NCBI GenBank assembly: GCA_904418845.1
Contig: CAJFQC010000008.1
Location: forward strand, 62,001-126,000
From: an uncultured Ruminococcus sp.
Lineage (GTDB): Bacteria; Bacillota; Clostridia; Lachnospirales; Lachnospiraceae
Reading direction: 5' to 3'
DNA: 64,000 bases
Shown here: in pieces, positions 59,733 through 64,000 of the stretch
Numbering within the stretch: position 1 is the first letter of the stretch
How the letters are laid out: the number at the start of each line of letters is the position of its first letter
The notes under the pieces: model-generated
The model's database searches: none
What the model saw: only the letters and a program-made list of their open reading frames with translations
What the model was told of the DNA's origin: nothing
Translations under genes and position numbers: made by a program

Positions 59733-60695
59733 ATGGGCTGGATTGATATGCACTGTGATACACTCAGTGAACTAATGAGGATGAAAAAAGGAACTCTTCA
59801 AGAAAATGGACTTTGTGTGGATTTCAAGAGACTAAAGCAGACCGGAGCGGTGGCACAATTCTTCGCATGCTATGTAAATATAGCTGAATTTACGGGAGAT
59901 GGACTGATGTGGGATCATGCATATGAGAGAGTTCTGTCCATGACGGACTATGCCCGGAGATCGGCAGGGAAAGATTTTTGCCTGGCATATACTGCGGACG
60001 ATATTCTTTCTGCAAAAAAAGAAAAAAAGGTGGCAGGCTTTCTTACCGTTGAAGAAGGCGGTGTGTTAAACGGAAAGGCAGAACGGCTTGAGGAACTGCA
60101 CAACAGAGGTGTACGGCTGATCACGCTCACTTGGAATCATGATAACTGTATCGGCAGTCCAAACAGCAGAGATTCCGAGGTGATGAGCAGAGGGCTGACC
60201 GGGTTTGGGATGGAGACTGTAGAACGGATGAACGAGATGGGCATGATCGTTGATGTCTCCCACCTTTCAGACGGAGGATTTTACGACTGTATCAGGCAAA
60301 GCAGAGCGCCTGTTGTAGCTTCTCACTCTAATGCGAGGGTGCTGTGCGAGCATCCGCGCAACCTGACAGATGAAATGCTCTATACCCTTGGAGAGAAGGG
60401 CGGCGCTGCCGGGTTGAATTTTTATTCACCGTTTCTGAAAGAAGGGGGCGGAGCAGATATTTCTGATGTCGCCCGCCATGCGGCATATATGATAGACCGG
60501 GCGGGAGAAGAAGCCGTCGCACTTGGGGCGGATTTGGATGGATTTGAAAAAACTGACCTTCCGGACGGTATCGAAGGAGTTCAGGATATGGAACGTCTGT
60601 GGACAGCTTTTGAAAAAGCAGGACTCACACCGCGCCAGATAGATAAGATTGCGTACAAAAATGTGATGAGGATTCTGCGGGAAGTCTTAGGATAA
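59733..60695 (+). CDS. Membrane-dipeptidase-like peptidase M19
   Basis: A 320-residue zinc dipeptidase of the M19 (renal dipeptidase) family. Metal ligands: His-x-Asp in WIDMHCDTLSEL, Glu in GFLTVEEGGVL, and His residues in VDVSHLSDGGF and VVASHSNARVLCEHPRNL; Asp in LGADLDGFEK. It has no signal peptide, so it is cytosolic, unlike the mammalian enzyme. Family members hydrolyse dipeptides, often with a D-residue at the C-terminus. GGGGAGG precedes ATG 59733. Divergent from the C26 peptidase. Confidence 0.92.
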   Translation: MGWIDMHCDTLSELMRMKKGTLQENGLCVDFKRLKQTGAVAQFFACYVNIAEFTGDGLMWDHAYERVLSMTDYARRSAGKDFCLAYTADDILSAKKEKKVAGFLTVEEGGVLNGKAERLEELHNRGVRLITLTWNHDNCIGSPNSRDSEVMSRGLTGFGMETVERMNEMGMIVDVSHLSDGGFYDCIRQSRAPVVASHSNARVLCEHPRNLTDEMLYTLGEKGGAAGLNFYSPFLKEGGGADISDVARHAAYMIDRAGEEAVALGADLDGFEKTDLPDGIEGVQDMERLWTAFEKAGLTPRQIDKIAYKNVMRILREVLG

Positions 60696-60840
60696 GCTGA
60701 GTCCTGAGATGAACAGTACTTAGAGAAAATTCTGCAGTTATAAAATCTTTAATTGTCATCAGAAAAACTTAAGGTTTAGTTAAAAGAATCCGCTGTATCA
60801 AAGGAATATAATCTTCTCATGCAAAAGGAGGAGATTGCAG

Positions 60841-61662
60841 ATGACAGACAAAAAAGTGTATGACAGAAGAAGGCGGAATCTTGCGGAGCGGAGAAGAAGG
60901 GGTATCATAAGACTTGTGCGCGGAGCTTTGGCAGCCGTGATCTTTTTTGTGGGAGCACTTGCCGTTAAGAAGGTGCTTGGTGATCATCTTATCCTGACAG
61001 AAGAGGGGATTTCATGGAATACAGGGGTTTATGCGGTGATCTCAGAGGCAGGAGATGTGTCCGATACGCTGGGAGAACTTTTGGAAAACAATCCCGAGAC
61101 CGCGGATTTTATAAAGAACTATCCGGATATGAAGGATAACCTGCCGGCGGAAGACATAGGAAATGTGACAGAGGGAGTCATTCCGCGTCTTCTTCAGTGG
61201 GATGAGCGCTGGGGATATCAGATATATGGTGACAATATGATTGCAGTGAACGGATGTGGTCCAACAGCGCTCTCCATGGTAGTGTCAGGGCTGACGGGAG
61301 ACAGTACGGTTACGCCATACAAAGTAGCAAAATTCGCGGAAGAGCAGGGGTACTATACAGGCGAGGCGGGCACAAGCTGGAGCCTGATGACAGAAGGCGC
61401 GCAGCAGTTAGGCATCCGGGGAGAAGAACTGGGGTTGAGCAAAGAAGAGATATTCTCGGCTCTTGAGAACGGAAAGCCCATTATATGCAGTGTGAGGCCG
61501 GGAGATTTCACGACGACAGGACATTTTATTGTCCTTACAGGCGTGGAGGAGGGACAGATCAGGGTCAATGATCCCAACAGTGTAAAGCGCAGCGAGAAGC
61601 TGTGGGAATATGAAACACTGGAATACCAGATCAACAATCTGTGGGCGTATACCAGGGGGTGA
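60841..61662 (+). CDS. C39-like papain-fold peptidase, membrane-anchored
   Basis: A 273-residue protein: basic N-terminus (RRRRNLAERRRRGIIR), one membrane helix (GALAAVIFFVGALAVKKVL, residues ~27-45), an extracytoplasmic linker, and a C39_2-type domain from ~120. Nucleophile Cys in AVNGCGPTALSMV, His in TTTGHFIVLTGVEEGQ, and Asn/Asp in IRVNDPNSVKRSE. The order Gln (LLQWDERWGYQIYG), Cys, His fits a papain-fold peptidase. AAAGGAGGAG precedes ATG 60841. An in-frame run of 54 sense codons follows the TGA stop. Confidence 0.9.
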   Translation: MTDKKVYDRRRRNLAERRRRGIIRLVRGALAAVIFFVGALAVKKVLGDHLILTEEGISWNTGVYAVISEAGDVSDTLGELLENNPETADFIKNYPDMKDNLPAEDIGNVTEGVIPRLLQWDERWGYQIYGDNMIAVNGCGPTALSMVVSGLTGDSTVTPYKVAKFAEEQGYYTGEAGTSWSLMTEGAQQLGIRGEELGLSKEEIFSALENGKPIICSVRPGDFTTTGHFIVLTGVEEGQIRVNDPNSVKRSEKLWEYETLEYQINNLWAYTRG

Positions 61663-61817
61663 CAAGGCGCAGATGACTCCGCCTCAATCAAAAATCACAC
61701 CAAGCCCGCTGCGTTCATACCAGCATCGCACCGTTTTAGGCCTGGAGAAAATTCGGGAATAATCTCTGGAGTTCCGAAAGACGATGAACGGTTTATAAAT
61801 CTTTTGGAAAGATATGC

Positions 61818-61883
61818 AAAAAAGTAAAAAGCTGTAAACGCTGCCCTCATTTGACAAGTTATGTGATGGGCACGGCTTACAGC
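61818..61883 (-). terminator. Intrinsic terminator of argG
   Basis: On the minus strand a ~16-position stem (61868-61883 with 61831-61846, a few mismatches or wobbles) is followed by a T-rich run (61818-61830). Confidence 0.8.
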
Positions 61884-61922
61884 CTTTTGCAGTTTTATCC
61901 ATGATCCGGGTTATCCCCGACC

Positions 61923-63149
61923 TTATTTCTGTCCTTTGATCTCCTGCATTTTCATCGCGCGTACCTTGAGCGGGAGTCCGAACAGGTTGATGAAGCCTTC
62001 TGCGTCGTGGTGGTCGTACAGTTCTCCAGTCGTGAAGCTTGCCAGTGATTCACTGTATAGTGAATATGGAGAAGTTTCTCCTGCTTTAATAATATTTCCT
62101 TTGTAAAGTTTAAACTTAACTTCGCCAGTTACATATTTCTGTGTTACATCGATGAAAGCCTGAATTGCTTCACGAAGTGGTGTGAACCATTTTCCTTCGT
62201 ATACGATCTGGGCAAATTTATTTCCGAGATCTTTCTTCACTTCATATGTAGCGCGGTCAAGAACAAGCTCCTCCAACTGTTCGTGTGCTTCCATGAGAAT
62301 CGTTCCGCCTGGTGTTTCATATACGCCGCGGGATTTCATGCCTACGACACGGTTTTCAACGATGTCAACGATGCCGATGCCATGTTTTCCGCCCAGAGCG
62401 TTCAGCTCTGTGATGATCTCGGATACTTTCATTTCTTTCCCGTTTAAGCTCTTCGGAACGCCCGCCTCAAATGTCATAGTCACATACTCGCCTTCGTCCG
62501 GGGCTTTCTCCGGTGTCACGCCTAGTACGAGCAGATCGTCATAGTTCGGTTCGTTTGCCGGGTCTTCCAGTTCCAGTCCCTCGTGGCTGATATGCCAGAG
62601 GTTGCGGTCACGGCTGTAGCTGTGCTTTGCGTCAAAGGGAAGATCGATGCCGTGCTGTTTGCAGTATTCGATCTCTTCTTCACGGGACTGCATGGTCCAT
62701 ACATCTGTCATACGCCACGGAGCGATGATCTTGATGTCCGGGGCAAGTGCTTTGATGCCCAGCTCGAAACGGATCTGGTCATTTCCTTTTCCTGTCGCAC
62801 CGTGGCAGATCGCTGTTGCGCCTTCTTTCCGCGCAATCTCTACCAGCTTTTTCGCGATGACCGGACGGGCCATGGATGTTCCGAGAAGATATTTGTTCTC
62901 ATATACAGCCCCTGCTTTTACGCACGGCATGATGTAGTCGTCACAGAACTCATCGATGATGTTTTCAATATATAATTTGGAAGCTCCTGAAAGTTTTGCT
63001 CTTTCCTCAAGTCCATCCAGCTCCTCGCCCTGTCCGCAGTCAATGCAGCAGCAGATGACTTCATAATCAAAGTTCTCTTTCAGCCACGGGATGATAGCAG
63101 TAGTGTCAAGACCGCCTGAATATGCTAATACAACTTTTTCTTTGCTCAT
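61923..63149 (-). CDS. argG: Argininosuccinate synthase
   Basis: A 408-residue enzyme joining citrulline and aspartate with ATP, the seventh step of arginine synthesis. ATP PP-loop [17 protein letters not shown], citrulline/aspartate-binding [35 protein letters not shown], and the C-terminal region ending EIKGQK. No argH follows; the gene stands alone. Its upstream region has a promoter and Arg-box-like sequences, so ArgR control by arginine is likely. A GGAGGC site precedes the start. Confidence 0.97.
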   Translation of the reverse strand: MSKEKVVLAYSGGLDTTAIIPWLKENFDYEVICCCIDCGQGEELDGLEERAKLSGASKLYIENIIDEFCDDYIMPCVKAGAVYENKYLLGTSMARPVIAKKLVEIARKEGATAICHGATGKGNDQIRFELGIKALAPDIKIIAPWRMTDVWTMQSREEEIEYCKQHGIDLPFDAKHSYSRDRNLWHISHEGLELEDPANEPNYDDLLVLGVTPEKAPDEGEYVTMTFEAGVPKSLNGKEMKVSEIITELNALGGKHGIGIVDIVENRVVGMKSRGVYETPGGTILMEAHEQLEELVLDRATYEVKKDLGNKFAQIVYEGKWFTPLREAIQAFIDVTQKYVTGEVKFKLYKGNIIKAGETSPYSLYSESLASFTTGELYDHHDAEGFINLFGLPLKVRAMKMQEIKGQK

Positions 63150-63245
63150 TTTGTATGCCTCCTGAATGTATTTTTATGAATTTTTCCGACTGGAAGAACC
63201 GGGCGGAAATGTTGTTTTTATAAGCTCTTTTACAAGCTACAACAT

Positions 63246-63274
63246 ACTATACACTAGAAGCTATAATTATGCAA
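63246..63274 (-). promoter_or_regulatory. Promoter of argG
   Basis: On the minus strand TTGCAT (63269-63274), 17-base spacer, TATAGT (63246-63251); leader of ~90 bases. Confidence 0.75.
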
Positions 63275-63325
63275 GAGTAAATTTATAAAAACATATTTAT
63301 GCAAAATAATGAATAATATGCATAA
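63267..63325. promoter_or_regulatory. Arg-box-like operator region upstream of argG
   Basis: Several overlapping half-sites of ArgR type lie over and just upstream of the -35: AATGAATAATATGCATAA at 63308-63325, TTATGCAAAATAATGAAT overlapping it at 63298-63315, and AATTATGCAAGAGTAAAT around 63266-63283. The match to the ArgR/AhrC consensus (TGAAT/ATGCA half-sites about ten bases apart) is by eye. The rest of the 356-base gap up to 63505 shows no gene. Confidence 0.55.
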
Positions 63326-63505
63326 AATACACCCAAACAGGACGAAATGTTGTTCGCTATGCAAAATGTCATATTTTTTTCAGGTGCAGAAGGCTGACGC
63401 GTGGTATGATGTATCATTCAAGTGAACTTCTTTGAAGCAGATGAATTGGATAAAGAACGGATGCTCTCTGACGGACATAAACTGAATAAAAAAGGGAGAG
63501 ATCAG

Positions 63506-64000
63506 ATGATCTCTATCAGTTTATGTATGATCGTAAAAGATGAAGAAGCTGTGCTGGGCAGATGTCTGGACAGCGTGAAAAGTGCGGTAGATGAGATTGT
63601 GATCGTGGATACAGGGTCCAAGGACAGGACGAAGGAAATCGCGGCAGAATATACAGACAGGATCTATGATTTCACCTGGACAGATGATTTCTCGGCGGCG
63701 AGGAACTTTGCCTTGTCAAAAGGCTATAAAGACTACCTCATGTGGCTGGATGCAGATGATGTGATATCTGAAAAAAATACGCAGAAGCTTAAAGAACTGA
63801 AAGTTACCCTGACACCGGATGTAGATGTAGTTATGATGCCTTATACAGTGGCATTTGACGAAAAAGGGAGGAGTACTTTTAGTTATTACAGGGAAAGGCT
63901 TATAAAAAACCACAGTGGCTTTTGCTTCGTAGGGCGTGTTCACGAAGTGATTCCGCCGCGGGGAAAGATCCATTATGCAGATATTCCTGTCGAACACCGG
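63506..64000 (+). CDS. Family 2 glycosyltransferase, 3' truncated by the window edge
   Basis: The first 165 residues of a GT2 glycosyltransferase, open to the window end. The start ISLCMIVKDEEAVLGRCLDSV, nucleotide-binding EIVIVDTGSKDRTKEIA and the metal-binding DxD in LMWLDADDVIS are clear, as is the acceptor-side VGRVHEVIPP. This variant, with RNFALSKG before the DxD, is typical of GT2 proteins with C-terminal TPR repeats, which would lie beyond the window. GGGAGAG precedes ATG 63506. Likely acts in cell-surface glycan synthesis; substrate unknown. Confidence 0.93.
   Translation, partial: MISISLCMIVKDEEAVLGRCLDSVKSAVDEIVIVDTGSKDRTKEIAAEYTDRIYDFTWTDDFSAARNFALSKGYKDYLMWLDADDVISEKNTQKLKELKVTLTPDVDVVMMPYTVAFDEKGRSTFSYYRERLIKNHSGFCFVGRVHEVIPPRGKIHYADIPVEHR

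Noticed and set aside
61684-61902. Minus-strand 72-codon open frame downstream of argG
   Set aside because: It contains the argG terminator and has no start site.
63150-63245. T-box leader before argG
   Set aside because: No AGGGTGGNACCGCG-like core or terminator is present; Arg-box operators explain the region better.

Overview
The window is a stretch of core chromosome from a low-to-mid GC, Gram-positive, spore-forming anaerobe, most likely a member of the Lachnospiraceae (Clostridium cluster XIVa). The reasons are a PolC-type replicative polymerase, a Bacillus-type LexA box in front of recA, SpoIIM-like, SpoVB-like and CotF-like sporulation genes, zinc-type L31, the DUF1385-prmC-prfA order, DUF4364 and DUF368 proteins, rubredoxin, a 2-hydroxyacyl-CoA dehydratase activase-like giant protein and a BglG-controlled beta-glucoside PTS operon. 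The genus cannot be fixed from the sequence alone. I see no rRNA, tRNA, CRISPR array, insertion sequence, phage or integrated element; gene density is high and most starts have strong AGGAGG-like ribosome binding sites.

Layout. 1-6.3 kb: the end of an AraC regulator, a polysaccharide deacetylase, tcdA and rarA on the plus strand, then a minus-strand operon of malic enzyme, a radical SAM protein and a DUF4364 protein. 6.3-15.5 kb: rho and rpmE, then a DUF1385 protein, prmC, prfA, a DUF2156 protein, two PLP aminotransferases (the second hisC) and a DUF368 polyprenyl-phosphate transporter. 15.5-23.5 kb: a small membrane protein, ispG, polC and glyA. 23.5-30 kb: SOS-controlled recA-recX, an rny gene broken by a frameshift, a Nudix hydrolase, a SpoIIM-like protein and a convergent SpoVB-like flippase. 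30-34.2 kb: an Rrf2 regulator with iscS, iscU, mnmA and a PHP histidinol phosphatase.

34.2-45.5 kb: glycolysis (gap, pgk, tpiA), then a beta-glucoside operon (licT-type antiterminator, PTS EIIBCA, 6-phospho-beta-glucosidase, HAD phosphatase) with two RAT/terminator pairs, then gpmI and greA. 45.5-51.5 kb: a HAD phosphatase, a minus-strand sugar O-acetyltransferase and a 1415-residue minus-strand protein with two BadF/BcrA-type ATPase domains plus DUF2229 and HgdB-like parts. 51.6-58.2 kb: a rhomboid-like protein without the catalytic motif, pyk, a TrmB regulator with a lysA-like decarboxylase, rubredoxin and a COG2509-type flavoprotein. 58.2-64 kb: two CotF-like spore coat proteins, a C26 peptidase, an M19 dipeptidase, a C39-like peptidase, argG and the start of a family 2 glycosyltransferase.

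Regulation is unusually readable. At least a dozen near-consensus sigma-A promoters with 17-base spacers can be placed, including a back-to-back pair for rho and malic enzyme whose -35 elements overlap. The strongest observations are the rny frameshift, the duplicated RAT elements of the beta-glucoside operon, the LexA box of recA, the likely Rrf2 operator on the Fe-S operon promoter, Arg-box-like sequences before argG, low-complexity insertions in PrmC and PolC, and two poorly understood proteins (the giant activase-like protein and the rhomboid-like pseudoprotease) transcribed divergently from one intergenic region. I did not find a clearly new multi-gene system; the 47-53 kb region is the best place to look for undescribed biochemistry.
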